This document shows, in pieces, positions 19,916 through 30,288 of a stretch of 64,000 bases of DNA. The position numbers were made by a program, and so were the translations under genes. The stretch is taken from NCBI GenBank assembly GCA_965198095.1, contig OZ240239.1, positions 3,658,001 through 3,722,000 on the forward strand, in the 5' to 3' direction. The stretch is from CBDFJH01 sp965198095. GTDB taxonomy: Bacteria > Latescibacterota > UBA2968 > GCA-2709665. Under the pieces are notes generated by a model. The model worked only from the letters and a program-made list of their open reading frames with translations, was not told the DNA's origin and did not search any database. Numbering within the stretch: the stretch's first letter is position 1; each line of letters begins with the position of its first letter.

Positions 19916-21288
19916 TCCGCCCGTGAAGGTTCAGTCACAACGCGAATCGACTCGTAGGTGATGTCCAACATCCGATCCAGCGTCTCCATCCGGATGGCCA
20001 AAGGAGGCATCAGCACGATCGTATTCCCCAGAGGACGGATCAGCAGCCCGCGTTCCCGCGCCTCCCGGCACACCCTCACCCCGACTCTGGCCTCCCAGGG
20101 ATAGGGTCGTCTCGAGGCTCGGTTTTCGACCAACTCCACGGCCGCGATCAGCCCCCTCTGCCGGACCTCGCCCACCTGTTCCAGACGCTCGAAACGGGCG
20201 AGACCTTCCCGGAGCCGCCCGATCTTCGGCTGAAGGGCGTCCAGCGTCGCATCCCGTTCAAACAGGTCGAGTGCCGCAAGCGCCGCCGCGCATCCGAGTG
20301 GGTTGCCGGTATAGGTGTGGCCGTGAAAAAATGTCTTTCGCTCGCTGTAGTCCCCCAGAAAGGCCTCGTAGATTCGATCCGATGCCATGGTGGCCGCAAC
20401 CGGAAGGTAGCCACCGGTAAGCCCCTTGCCCAGACAGAGCACGTCCGGCGAGACCCCTTCCTGATCGCAGGCGAACATCGTCCCCGTGCGCCCGAACCCC
20501 GTCGCCACTTCGTCCGCGATCAAGAGCACGTCATATGCCTGGCAGAGATCGGCGGCTCGTTTGAGATACCCTTCGGGGTGAACCAGCAAACCCCCGGCCC
20601 CCTGGACGAGCGGCTCCACCACGAATGCAGCGATCCGATCGGCGCGCCGTTTGAGAATATCCTCCAGCGCAACCAGGCATCCTTCGTTGCACCCCCCCGC
20701 CTCGGCGCAGAACGAACACCGATAGGGGTGGGGTGCGGGCACGGTGAGGCTCGAAAAGAGCAATGGACGAAACCGCTCGTGGAACAACGGAATCCCCCCC
20801 ACGCTCACCGCCCCGAGCGTGTCGCCGTGATAGCTGTCCGACAGGTGCAGAAAGGTCTCCTTTTCCGGCCTCGGCTCGTCGCGCTGTCGCCAGTACTGAA
20901 GCGCCATCTTCAACGCGACCTCCACGGCCGTCGCCCCGTTGTCGGAATAGAAGACGTGCGTCAGACCGGGCGGCGCGAGATCTACGAGCTTCTCCGCCAA
21001 CCGGATCGCCGGCACGTTGGACATGCCCAGAAGGGTGCTGTGGGCCACCTGGTCGAGCTGATCCCGGACCGCGGCGTCGATCTCCCGGACGCGGTGGCCG
21101 TGGACATTGCACCAGACGGAGGAAAAACCGTCCAGATAGCGCTTGCCGTCGATGTCTTCCAGATAGACCCCGTCCGCACGGGCGATGACCACCGGCGCTT
21201 CCTGCGCGTATTCCCGCATCTGCGTGAACGGGTGCCAGACGATCTCCCGGTCCAGGTCTTTCAGGCGGGTCTTCTCTTCGGGGGTCAT
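19912..21288 (-). CDS. bioA: Adenosylmethionine-8-amino-7-oxononanoate aminotransferase
   Basis: 458 residues from MTPEEKTRLKDLDREIVWHPFTQM. WHPFTQM at the N-terminus is specific to BioA, and the PLP lysine lies in LCLGKGLTGGYLP. It converts KAPA to DAPA with S-adenosylmethionine as amino donor. A frame open 70 codons further upstream runs through repeat C and is not coding. It overlaps bioD by 4 bases. Confidence 0.95.
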   Translation of the reverse strand: MTPEEKTRLKDLDREIVWHPFTQMREYAQEAPVVIARADGVYLEDIDGKRYLDGFSSVWCNVHGHRVREIDAAVRDQLDQVAHSTLLGMSNVPAIRLAEKLVDLAPPGLTHVFYSDNGATAVEVALKMALQYWRQRDEPRPEKETFLHLSDSYHGDTLGAVSVGGIPLFHERFRPLLFSSLTVPAPHPYRCSFCAEAGGCNEGCLVALEDILKRRADRIAAFVVEPLVQGAGGLLVHPEGYLKRAADLCQAYDVLLIADEVATGFGRTGTMFACDQEGVSPDVLCLGKGLTGGYLPVAATMASDRIYEAFLGDYSERKTFFHGHTYTGNPLGCAAALAALDLFERDATLDALQPKIGRLREGLARFERLEQVGEVRQRGLIAAVELVENRASRRPYPWEARVGVRVCREARERGLLIRPLGNTIVLMPPLAIRMETLDRMLDITYESIRVVTEPSRAE

Positions 21289-21580
21289 GGAAGCGTGGTC
21301 GGGTCGGTCAGCGCAAGCCTGCGGACCGCAGGCGGCGGGATGAAGAGGGTCCTGCGACGCCCGCGACAGACCCCCCTTTTCTTTGGGAATTGCTACACCT
21401 TTCTTCTGTCTGCATTCCGGGAAAAGGACAATGTGAAGGGCAGACAGGAATGTCTGCCCCACCTTCACACACCCTTCCTCAACCGCTCGACAAGCCATTG
21501 TGCCGGGCGAGAGTTGATTGATTCGCGAATAAAGCAGCTAACCGTGGTAATCCCTTTTTCTTGAACGGGTCCTCTCTTTC
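21289..21580. other. Intergenic region upstream of bioA with repeat C
   Basis: No gene seen. Half of it is a copy of repeat C (21,398-21,543). The bioA promoter must lie within or before this repeat; no clear box was found. Confidence 0.6.
21398..21543 (+). repeat. Dispersed repeat C, copy 1
   Basis: About 145 bases that recur in the same orientation at 52,257-52,403 with roughly 90% identity. It contains a perfect hairpin with arms GGGCAGACA and TGTCTGCCC around GGAA. At the second site it is fused to the relic of a Y1-type (REP-associated) transposase, so it is probably a REP unit mobilised by such an enzyme. Confidence 0.85.
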
Positions 21581-22510
21581 TCACCGTCGCCTCGCGCCCA
21601 TCCCTTCCAGCGTCGCCTTGGACATCTTGCACACCATCGTGTAGGCCGGATCGAACACGTTGCCGACATCGTACTCGACGGCCTGTCCCATCAGTGCGTG
21701 GACCGCAAGGGCGTCCAGACCGAAATCGTTCTGCAGCCAGCGCACCATCTCGGTCGTCGCGTGCTGAACGCACTGGTCCAGCGGCCGGGCGTTTCCAACC
21801 GTCAGGATATGCGTATCATTCTCGGCTCGAGGCCAGGAGATCGTCCTGCCCTCGAGGAGCCTCACGGAAAACGTCACGTCGAAGGAGGTCTCGATTCCGG
21901 TCCCCACGATCTCGCCGTCGCCCTGCAGGGCGTGACCGTCCCCCAGGTGGAAGAGGGCCCCGGCCGCGGCCACCGGGAGGTAGACCGCCACCCCTTCCAC
22001 GAACCCCTTGTAGTCCATGTTCCCGCCGTGGGTAGACGACGTCGCCGTCGAGATCGCCTGACCCCGCGGCGGCGCCACGCCGAAGCAGCCGAGCATCGGG
22101 CGGAGCGGAAGCCTCAGGTCGCTGAGCGGCGCGGATACCCCCGCCGGAGATGCGAACCCCTGCGCCAGGTCGATCTCCCACTCGATGATCTCGACCTCCG
22201 GATCCAGGACCGGGGCATACCCGAAATCGAGCACGTTGGGCGCGATCGCGGGACGTGTGTATCCCGTATTCCGATTCGGCGTCAGACGGTCGAACCTGAC
22301 CTCGAGCGCATCGCCCGGTTTCGCCTCTTCGACGAAGAACGGGCCGGTCTGCGGGTTTCCCGGTTCCGTGACCGCCTCGCCGCTCGAATCGTGCCCCCCG
22401 GCGTCCACCGTCGTCGTGGAGACCGTATCTCCGTCGGCGATCCGGAGCACCGGCTCGTGATGGCCGATCGTCGTGTGGTAGACTCGAGGCTCAAACCGGT
22501 GATGTGCCAT
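21581..22510 (-). CDS. Acetamidase/formamidase family protein
   Basis: 309 residues from MAHHRFEPRVYHTTIG. Family features include PGDALEVRFDRLTPN, the HGGNMDYKGFVEG segment (HGGN-D is the hallmark of FmdA/AmdA) and LFHLGDGHALQGDGE with metal-binding His and Asp. Such enzymes hydrolyse formamide or acetamide to ammonia and the acid, though many homologues have unknown substrates. The gene lies 17 bp after the beta-propeller gene on the same strand, which suggests a two-gene operon. Confidence 0.88.
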   Translation of the reverse strand: MAHHRFEPRVYHTTIGHHEPVLRIADGDTVSTTTVDAGGHDSSGEAVTEPGNPQTGPFFVEEAKPGDALEVRFDRLTPNRNTGYTRPAIAPNVLDFGYAPVLDPEVEIIEWEIDLAQGFASPAGVSAPLSDLRLPLRPMLGCFGVAPPRGQAISTATSSTHGGNMDYKGFVEGVAVYLPVAAAGALFHLGDGHALQGDGEIVGTGIETSFDVTFSVRLLEGRTISWPRAENDTHILTVGNARPLDQCVQHATTEMVRWLQNDFGLDALAVHALMGQAVEYDVGNVFDPAYTMVCKMSKATLEGMGARRR

Positions 22511-22527
22511 GGGCCCTCCGACGAAGT

Positions 22528-23472
22528 CTAGGCACCTTCCGCATTCCATGCCCTGCAGGCAATCATCCCGATGGCTTCCGGCGCCTCCCAGAAGACCTCC
22601 CATCCACGCCCCGCGTCGTGGCTGCGGAAGAGTCGCCGGCCGACCGCCGCCCACGCCCGCCCGTCCTCCGAGAAGGCGACGTGAAAGGTGTCGATGTTGC
22701 CGGTCGTGGATGACGGAAACCCGTTCGTCACGTGCGTCCAGCGCCTTCCCCCGTCATCCGAGCGAAACATCCGCCCCTCGGCATTCCTCCCGGGGCCGCG
22801 ACTCACCGTGGCCAGGAGACAGTCCGGCTCGTCGGGATGCACCGCGATCGCCCGGCCGTAGAGAAACGGCAGGTCCCGGGCCCGATGATCCCAGGAGTCA
22901 CCTCGATTCTCGCTCACGTAGACGGCCCTTGCCGTGTTGGCGTAGACCCGGTCGGGCAGCACCGGCGATGTCGCCACCTGGTGGACGTCTGCGTGAAGCT
23001 CCGGTGTCACGGGCGACCACGAGACGCCCAGGTCGGAAGAGCGCATGATGCTGCCCACGTGCACGTCGGCGTAGACCCAGCCGTCCCGCGTGGCGGCGAA
23101 GCTGCGAAGCTCGGGAGGGCTGCCGTAGGGCGTGTACCACTCACTCCGGCATTCCAGCAGGTCGAATGCCGCGTTCCGCCCCATCGTACCTGCGCGGTAA
23201 CGGTAGATGTGAGGCCCTTCCGTCCCGATCAGGAGATGAAGCGGGTCTTCCTCGAGAATCATCATGGACTCGATCGACGCGTCGATCTCCGTTTCGACCC
23301 GCTGCTCGCCGTCCTCGGAAAGAAGAACGAGATCTCCGGACCTCAGGGCAACGACCCAGGTTCGTCTTCCCTCCGCCACCCGTGCGACGTCCCCCTCGAA
23401 GCGGACCCGAGGCGCATTTGAGCTTCCGCCCTCGTCCAAAAGGAAGACGGCTGACGCGGTAGAGATCAACAT
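22528..23472 (-). CDS. BNR/sialidase-like beta-propeller protein
   Basis: 314 residues from MLISTASAVFLLDEGG, with a CGGAGGAT ribosome-binding site. Asp-box repeats are visible, e.g. SSDLGVSWSP, SENRGDSWDH, RSDDGGRRWTH and RSHDAGRGWEV, each ending a propeller blade (S-x-D-x-G-x-x-W). No signal peptide is seen, so it is probably cytoplasmic. Proteins of this kind are often annotated as WD40/YVTN or exo-alpha-sialidase-like without known activity. It is co-oriented with the formamidase-family gene. Confidence 0.8.
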   Translation of the reverse strand: MLISTASAVFLLDEGGSSNAPRVRFEGDVARVAEGRRTWVVALRSGDLVLLSEDGEQRVETEIDASIESMMILEEDPLHLLIGTEGPHIYRYRAGTMGRNAAFDLLECRSEWYTPYGSPPELRSFAATRDGWVYADVHVGSIMRSSDLGVSWSPVTPELHADVHQVATSPVLPDRVYANTARAVYVSENRGDSWDHRARDLPFLYGRAIAVHPDEPDCLLATVSRGPGRNAEGRMFRSDDGGRRWTHVTNGFPSSTTGNIDTFHVAFSEDGRAWAAVGRRLFRSHDAGRGWEVFWEAPEAIGMIACRAWNAEGA

Positions 23473-23641
23473 GGACGATCCTCCGATATCGATGGTACAG
23501 CGCTGAACGTTCAATTTAATCCGGGTGAGGTTCAAACAAAAGCCAAAAGAAACTCCGTGCTGGACAAGGCAAGGCTCCGGCAAGGTCCGCTCTTTGCCAT
23601 CGCGTGCTGTCACCAGCCGTGACGATCCGTAACGGTTTTTC

Positions 23642-23669
23642 TTGACATGGGCTCTCTTGTAAGTATAAT
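23642..23669 (+). promoter_or_regulatory. Strong consensus promoter of the Fic gene
   Basis: TTGACA and TATAAT match the consensus exactly, with a 16-base spacer, 33 bp before the GTG start of the Fic gene. A perfect promoter suggests constitutive expression or control by a repressor. Confidence 0.75.
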
Positions 23670-23702
23670 TCTTGTATCGTACGCGTTTTTCCGGAGGACG
23701 CC

Positions 23703-25202
23703 GTGTCGAAACAGGATCAAGACCCACCGATCGTCAGGCTCGCAGGGTATGCGGCGCTGGTCGAGCGGTACGACCTCGGCATCATCCCGAATTGGCACAC
23801 CTCCAGGGTGACGCCCCGCGGAATCCACCGGGTCGACTTCAGCGGAGGCGTCGTCGAGGAGGTCTATCCGTCCAGGTACTGGCCCGGGGACGCGCTGGGC
23901 GACCATCTTGAATTCGCGCTCAAGTACGATGGGACGAATCTCGCGATCCTCGCCAGCGTGTTCGAGAAGGCCGCCGAGGAGGACGTTCTCGACTACGTGC
24001 GCTCCAAACCGACCGGCAAGTATGCCCGGCGATTGTGGTTCCTCTACGAGTTCCTGACCGGAAAGACGCTCCCGCTGGATGACCTGAAGCAAGGGAACTA
24101 TATCGATCTCCTCGAACCGGACGCCTACTACACGGTCACACCGGCCCGCCCGGTCCGCCGTCAACGGGTCAACGACAACCTGCTGGGCGACCGCCGATTC
24201 TGCCCAGCGGTTCGCCGCACCACTACCCTTCGCGACTTCGAAACGGCCGACTTGCCCACGCGATGCCGGCAGGTCGTGTCCGGCTATGCTCCGGAAGTGT
24301 TGCGGCGTGCGCTCGACTACCTGTACACCAGAGAGACGAAATCGTCGTTTGCAATCGAACGGATCAATCCCACGTCGACTCGAACCGGGCGCTTCGTGGC
24401 GCTGCTGCACTTGGCCGAGCGAGAAGATTTTTGTCGAAAACCGCGGTTGATCGACCTGCAGAACCAGATTGTCGACGCCCGTTTCCGCGATGCCGGCTAC
24501 CGAAGCAGCCAAAATTATGTGGGGCGGAGCGTGGTTTGGCAGAAAGAGCAGATCCACTTCGTGGCCCCGACGCCCGCGGACCTGGCCGACCTGATGGCCG
24601 GTCTGGTGGCTGCCCACGAACGCATGGAGGCCGGCGGGGTCCAAGCCGTGATTCAAGCTGCGGCCATCGCGTACGGATTCGTCTTTCTGCATCCGTTCGA
24701 GGACGGCAACGGTCGTGTGCACCGCTTTCTGATCCATAACATTCTCGCCCGCCGAGGCTTCACGCCCGAACGCGTCATGTTTCCCATATCAGCGGCCATG
24801 CTGAAGCGATCCGCAGACTACGACGCTTCCCTGGAAGCGTTCTCCCGACCGCTGAAGTCCCTGGTGGAATACGCGCTCGACGAAGAGGGCCGCTTGACCG
24901 TGCGCAACGATACGGCCATCTGGTACCGCTATATCGACATGACACCCCAGGCGGAGGCGCTGTTTCGCTTCATCGATCAGACCATCGATACGGAACTCGC
25001 CGGCGAACTGGCGTTTCTGGCCAGGTACGACGAGGCCAAGCAGGCCATCCAGGAAATCGTGGACATGCCGGACCGGCAGATCGACCTGTTCATTCGTTTC
25101 TGTCTGCAAAACAACGGCCGACTCTCGGCGAGCCGACGCGCCAGGCACTTCGGCTCCCTGTCGGATGAGGAAATCGCCGAAATGGAACAGGCCGTGCGTT
25201 AG
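23703..25202 (+). CDS. Fic family protein (probable protein adenylyltransferase)
   Basis: 499 residues from a GTG start. The Fic core is HPFEDGNGRVHR beginning at His330, a full match to HPFx(D/E)GNGRxxR, so the active site is intact. An inhibitory-helix-like motif SSFAIER precedes the core near residue 215, with Arg instead of the usual Gly/Asn after Glu. The C-terminal part may hold a winged helix. Fic proteins transfer AMP, or other groups, to target proteins, and some act as toxins or in defence. Its place at the edge of the island fits that, but the target is unknown. Confidence 0.88.
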   Translation: MSKQDQDPPIVRLAGYAALVERYDLGIIPNWHTSRVTPRGIHRVDFSGGVVEEVYPSRYWPGDALGDHLEFALKYDGTNLAILASVFEKAAEEDVLDYVRSKPTGKYARRLWFLYEFLTGKTLPLDDLKQGNYIDLLEPDAYYTVTPARPVRRQRVNDNLLGDRRFCPAVRRTTTLRDFETADLPTRCRQVVSGYAPEVLRRALDYLYTRETKSSFAIERINPTSTRTGRFVALLHLAEREDFCRKPRLIDLQNQIVDARFRDAGYRSSQNYVGRSVVWQKEQIHFVAPTPADLADLMAGLVAAHERMEAGGVQAVIQAAAIAYGFVFLHPFEDGNGRVHRFLIHNILARRGFTPERVMFPISAAMLKRSADYDASLEAFSRPLKSLVEYALDEEGRLTVRNDTAIWYRYIDMTPQAEALFRFIDQTIDTELAGELAFLARYDEAKQAIQEIVDMPDRQIDLFIRFCLQNNGRLSASRRARHFGSLSDEEIAEMEQAVR

Positions 25203-25227
25203 TATTTCCCACTCAGCAGGAAGACGC

Positions 25228-25270
25228 CCGGAACTCTCACTGGCCCATAGGCGCCGGTCGCAAGCCGAAA
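25228..25270 (+). pseudogene. Relic of a DUF4391 gene (internal fragment)
   Basis: About 43 bases reading ELSLAHRRRSQAETGK correspond to ELSLAHKRWSQAEAGK in the intact DUF4391 gene at 30,285-31,043, with matching nucleotides. It directly abuts repeat D. A fragment of the 3' end of the same gene lies on the far side of repeat D and the intron, so a second DUF4391 copy was broken here. Confidence 0.7.
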
Positions 25271-25681
25271 CCGGAAAGCCCAGTATTTACTTAGATTGTT
25301 CAGATTTCACGAGTGATTCGGGCCAGATGTCATCGCGGCCGTGGCGTTTCGGCTCTCTGGCTGCTTCGGCGTTTCTCCTCCCCAGGGCTTAGGGGGGCCC
25401 TCTGTGGGACGGGGTCAGGTGCGGGGGCGGATGTGCGGGCGAATGGAAATTCGCGGCGTGGGGGCGGGTCCCACAGTGGGCATAAGGCGGGGGGAGGCGT
25501 TCAGTCTCTTCTCGGCGCCAATACTTTCCAGTGAGGCTGAGTCGCCACGGCCCGAGCCTCCCCGGCGTTTGAGGGGCCTGCCTGCGCCGCGTTGGGCGCG
25601 GCAGGCAGGCGCCCTTCTTTTGTCACCTTTTCTTGGGCGGCAAGAAAAGGTGAGTACGAGTGACTTTCCTAACCCTTTTTA
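25271..25681 (-). repeat. Repeat D, copy interrupted by a group II intron (3' exon side)
   Basis: About 410 bases matching 62,342-62,752 in inverse orientation, at roughly 90% identity. It includes the internal hairpin with arms GCCTGCCTGCGCCGCG and CGCGGCAGGCAGGC. Its start (GGTTAGGAAAGTCACTC) adjoins the 3' end of the intron. The distal end abuts the DUF4391 relic, and no terminal inverted repeat is left there. Confidence 0.85.
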
Positions 25682-26623
<942 letters not shown>

Positions 26624-26637
26624 TGAATGATTCAGGC
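26624..26637 (-). repeat. Repeat D terminal end (5' exon side of the intron)
   Basis: On the minus strand CCTGAATCATTCA precedes the intron. It matches the terminal inverted repeat of copies at 62,341 (TGAATAATTCATAAA) and 52,412-52,423. Confidence 0.8.
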
Positions 26638-26642
26638 AAGCA

Positions 26643-26800
26643 AGTGGACCTGAACCTGGAACTCCAGCGGCTGAGGACCGGGACTCGGCACGCGCGAGAT
26701 CGTGAATCCATCTGCCTGCCTACCCGGCTCGCAGGCCTGTCGCCGAGAAACACGGACACGGTCTGCGGAACGATGCTGTCTTGCAGACACAACCCGCCCC
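26643..26800 (+). pseudogene. Relic of the 3' end of a DUF4391 gene and its trailer
   Basis: The frame reads DLNLELQRLRT...SRHARD-like residues, corresponding to EMNVELKRLRTNRDSARARL at the end of the intact DUF4391 gene. Nucleotide similarity continues into the non-coding trailer (CGCCGAGAAACAC.GACACGG). It is the downstream half of the broken duplicate. Confidence 0.65.
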
Positions 26801-26817
26801 TGGCGCGTGGAACATCC

Positions 26818-26846
26818 TTGACATAAATCCAGCCTATTCGTAAGGA
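26818..26846 (+). promoter_or_regulatory. Possible promoter upstream of the HTH-helicase cluster
   Basis: A perfect TTGACA is followed after 17 bases by TAAGGA, a weak -10. A TGTATAC a few bases later is an alternative. Only the -35 box is convincing. Confidence 0.35.
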
Positions 26847-26987
26847 TTGTATACACAAATTTCCACGGGGCAGCGTGGAACGGACACTCCACTGACGCCC
26901 GGCGTGTGACAGCCGGCCTCGGGCGCGCCAGGCATGGGAACGGGGCGCCTCCAACGGGTGGACGACAGCCCTCCGGTGAGCGGAGCT

Positions 26988-27222
26988 ATGGCGAGCCGAG
27001 ACGACATCCTCACCATCTCCGACGTCGGCGGTCTCCTCAAAGTCACGCGGAAGACGCTACGGCCTCACCCGGAAGGGCGACCTGCCCGGTTTCAAGGTGG
27101 GCGGCCAGTGGCGGTTCCGTCGAACGGCAATCGATTCCTGGATCGATGGGAAGACCCGCGCTGCCGACGTACAACCGGCCACCGATGGCGTGAAGCCGTC
27201 GGGCGCCGGCCCGGAGAATTGA
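26988..27222 (+). pseudogene. Frameshifted excisionase-type helix-turn-helix protein
   Basis: The first frame gives MASRDDILTISDVGGLLKVT up to about 27,060. The next frame continues GLTRKGDLPGFKVGGQWRFR and ends at the TGA at 27,222. Joined, they make the standard HTH_17/excisionase domain of about 77 residues. The break falls in 'ACGCTACGGC', where about two bases (one codon end) are missing. It is either a dead regulator or a sequencing error. It lies just upstream of the SNF2 helicase, a usual place for a small DNA-binding partner. Confidence 0.75.
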
Positions 27223-27277
27223 TCCATTCAAGTCGACGCACCTTTACGTCGGTGAACCCGGAGATTGAAAAGCTTCG

Positions 27278-30130
27278 ATGAGAATCATCTCCAACACCGG
27301 GACGGATCGCGTGGTTGATCTCATTCAGCCGTGGCTTCGGCCCGGCCATGAGATCGACCTGGCCTCCGAAGCGCTATCCCTCCATGCGTTCGGCGAACTG
27401 GCGGAGAAGCTGTCCCGCATGGCCAAAGCGCGTCTCATCCTGCCACCCGACGACACGGCACTCGGCCTCCTCGGCACCGACGCGGACAGGCCCGCGCGCA
27501 ACCGGCTTCAGGGCCGCTGGCTGGCCGGACGCTGCGCGGAGTGGGTCGAGAAGACGGTCGAGGTCCGCCGGGCTGGCCGACCCGTTCCGCAAGGCGCCGT
27601 TGTTCTGCGCAACGGCGACGGGCGCCCGCAGCAAGTCGTGCTCGGCTCGTTTTCGTTCAGCACGGACGGGCTCGGGCTCGCTCCGGGGAACCCGCTCAAC
27701 CTGATCCAGGCATCCGAGACGCCGGAGGAAAGCGGTCGCCTGTGCGAATGGTTCGACGGGCAGTGGTCTGCGTTGCCACGGGATGACGCCGCGAAGGCCG
27801 GTGTGGTGGACCTGTTGCGATCCCTTGCGGCAGACCACGACCCACACAGCATCTACGCGCTGATCCTGCGCCACCTCTTCCGCACCCGGGGCGATGAGCT
27901 GGACGAGGCGCAGGTCGTCAAGGCGGCCACAGGCATCCGCAATACGGAAGTGTGGAAGAAGCTCTTCAAATTTCAGCGCGACGGCGTCGTGGGCGCCATC
28001 GACAAGCTCAACCGCTTCGGCGGATGCATCATCGCCGACAGCGTCGGGCTCGGAAAGACCTTCGAGGCGCTGGCCATCATCAAGTATCACGAGTTGCGCA
28101 ACGACCGCGTTCTGGTCCTCTGCCCGAAGCGCCTGCGCGACAACTGGAGCCTCTATCGCGCGAACGACCGTCGCAACTTCCTGGCCGGCGATCGCTTCAA
28201 CTACGACATCCTCAACCACACGGACCTGTCGCGCGACGGCGGCCTGTCGGGCGACATCGACCTTGCCCACGTGAACTGGGGCAATTACGACCTCGTCGTC
28301 ATCGACGAATCCCACAACTTCCGCAACAAGCGCACGCCCCGTCAGGGCGGAGAGACCCGATATGACCGACTCATGCGGCGGATCGTCCGTGAGGGCGTGA
28401 AGACGCGTGTACTGATGCTTTCCGCCACCCCGGTCAACAACCGCTTGGCCGACCTGCGCAATCAGATCGCCTTTGCCACCGAGGGAGACGACACGGCGCT
28501 GGCCGATGAGGGCATCGACAGCATTGACGGCACGACCCGGCTGGCGCAGAAGCAGTTCAACCGGTGGCTTTCTCTGGACGACGGCGAGCGCACGCCGTCG
28601 GGGCTCATCGAGATGCTGGGGTTCGACTACTTCACGCTGCTGGACCGGCTCACCATCGCGCGCTCGCGCCGCCATATCGAGAAGTACTACGGAACGCTGG
28701 AAACCGGCCGTTTCCCGGAACGTCTCAAACCAGTCAACGTCAAGCCGGACGTGGATCGCGCGGGGGTGTTTCCCTCCATCCGGGAGATCAACCTCGAGAT
28801 CCGGCGGCTGAACCTGGCCGCCTACGCGCCGCTCCGCTACGTGTTGCCGCACAAACGGGCCACGTATGACGAGAAGTACAGCACCAAGCTCCAAAGCGGC
28901 GACGGATTCTTCCGGCAAGCGGACCGCGAGGAAAGTTTGGTCCAGCTCCTGCGCGTGAACGCGCTGAAACGCATGGAGAGTTCGGTGGCCTCCTTTGCGC
29001 TTACCCTACGGCGCCAACTGGACGATGTGGAGGCGATACTGGCGCGTATAGAGGAGCAGGCCGGCGAGCTGGAAGAGCGTGACATCGCCGATATCGACAT
29101 CGAGGATCCGGCCTTCGAGAGTCTGTTGGTGGGCCGGAAGGTGAAGGTCCTGCTTCAGGACGTCGACCAGATCCGCTGGAGGCAGGAACTCATCGAGGAT
29201 CGCAATCGTCTGGCGACGCTTCACGCAGCGGCGCGGCAGGTGACCGCGGCGCGCGACGCCAAGCTCGCGGAGCTGCGCGGGGTCATCGAGCGGAAGTGTC
29301 GCGACCCCATCAATCCGGAAAACCGGAAGGTGATTGTCTTCACCGCGTTCGCGGACACCGCGCGCTACCTCTATGACCAACTGGCGCCGTGGGCGCGGGA
29401 CACGCTGGGCCTGGAGTCCGCGCTCGTGACCGGAGCGGGAAGGAACCGGACGACACTGCCGATCCGAAAAGACCTCGTGTCCATCCTGACCGCCTTTGCC
29501 CCACGCACGAAAGAGCGCCCCGACGACCTCGCAGCGGAAGGCGAGCTCGATCTCCTCATCGCGACGGACTGCATCTCGGAAGGCCAGAACCTTCAGGATT
29601 GCGACTGGCTCGTCAACTACGACATCCACTGGAACCCGGTGCGCATCATCCAGCGCTTCGGGAGGATCGACCGGATCGGCTCGCCCAACGAGCGCGTTCA
29701 GCTCGTCAACTTCTGGCCCAACATGGAGCTCGAGGAGTACCTTCGGCTGGAACAGCGGGTGAGCGGCCGCATGGTGCTCCTCGACATCTCTTCGACCGGC
29801 GAGGAGAACCTGATCGAGCGGCAGTCGGGCGATCCGATGAACGATCTGGAGTATCGCCGAAAGCAACTGCTCAAGCTGCAGGACGCGGTCATCGACCTGG
29901 AAGACCTGTCGTCCGGCGTCTCCATCGCCGACCTCACGCTGACGGACTTTCGGATCGATCTGGCCGACTATCTGAGGGACGCCCCGGATGCGCTGGACAC
30001 GCTGCCGCTCGGCGTGTGCGCGGTGACCACAACGGCCGACGCCGAGATTCCGCCCGGTACGACAAGGCGACGCGCCAGGGTGAACGGCGCCGTGCTCTTG
30101 CCGACATGCTCGGAGCGCAACGCGCCCTGA
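27278..30130 (+). CDS. SNF2-type helicase with PLD-like N-terminus; C-terminus altered by frameshift
   Basis: 950 residues. The N-terminal ~180 residues resemble the degenerate phospholipase-D-like domain of defence-associated helicases (VVLGSFSFSTDGLGL). The motor has Walker A DSVGLGKTFEAL, DEAH-type VVIDESHNFRNK, MLSATPVNN, and C-terminal motifs ATDCISEGQNLQDCDW and QRFGRIDRIGS. The natural C-terminus has been lost: after AEIPPG the frame switches and stops at 30,130, while the expected terminus continues in another frame to 30,288. An internal deletion of roughly 100 bases that is not a multiple of three would explain this. The motor is intact, so partial activity is possible. It is followed by DUF4391 and type III R-M genes. 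Confidence 0.85.
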   Translation: MRIISNTGTDRVVDLIQPWLRPGHEIDLASEALSLHAFGELAEKLSRMAKARLILPPDDTALGLLGTDADRPARNRLQGRWLAGRCAEWVEKTVEVRRAGRPVPQGAVVLRNGDGRPQQVVLGSFSFSTDGLGLAPGNPLNLIQASETPEESGRLCEWFDGQWSALPRDDAAKAGVVDLLRSLAADHDPHSIYALILRHLFRTRGDELDEAQVVKAATGIRNTEVWKKLFKFQRDGVVGAIDKLNRFGGCIIADSVGLGKTFEALAIIKYHELRNDRVLVLCPKRLRDNWSLYRANDRRNFLAGDRFNYDILNHTDLSRDGGLSGDIDLAHVNWGNYDLVVIDESHNFRNKRTPRQGGETRYDRLMRRIVREGVKTRVLMLSATPVNNRLADLRNQIAFATEGDDTALADEGIDSIDGTTRLAQKQFNRWLSLDDGERTPSGLIEMLGFDYFTLLDRLTIARSRRHIEKYYGTLETGRFPERLKPVNVKPDVDRAGVFPSIREINLEIRRLNLAAYAPLRYVLPHKRATYDEKYSTKLQSGDGFFRQADREESLVQLLRVNALKRMESSVASFALTLRRQLDDVEAILARIEEQAGELEERDIADIDIEDPAFESLLVGRKVKVLLQDVDQIRWRQELIEDRNRLATLHAAARQVTAARDAKLAELRGVIERKCRDPINPENRKVIVFTAFADTARYLYDQLAPWARDTLGLESALVTGAGRNRTTLPIRKDLVSILTAFAPRTKERPDDLAAEGELDLLIATDCISEGQNLQDCDWLVNYDIHWNPVRIIQRFGRIDRIGSPNERVQLVNFWPNMELEEYLRLEQRVSGRMVLLDISSTGEENLIERQSGDPMNDLEYRRKQLLKLQDAVIDLEDLSSGVSIADLTLTDFRIDLADYLRDAPDALDTLPLGVCAVTTTADAEIPPGTTRRRARVNGAVLLPTCSERNAP

Positions 30131-30288
30131 CCGCGGCGGTCGCGTCGGTCGTGGGAAAGAGCGAGGAGCACGCGGTCGCCAGCCTGTTCTCACCGGGAGG
30201 CACGCACGCAATGGTGAGCGAATTCGCCGGCATCAACGACTTCGAAGTGACGGCCTTCCTCGTCGTGCTCGCGGGAGATGCGGCATGA
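30055..30288 (+). pseudogene. Out-of-frame C-terminal end of the SNF2 helicase
   Basis: This frame reads RYDKATRQGERRR and later ASVVGKSEEHAVASLFSPGG and GINDFEVTAFLVVL, which looks like a conserved helicase C-terminus. Its TGA overlaps the ATG of the DUF4391 gene (ATGA), which shows that this was the original end of the helicase gene. There is no good start codon. Confidence 0.75.
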
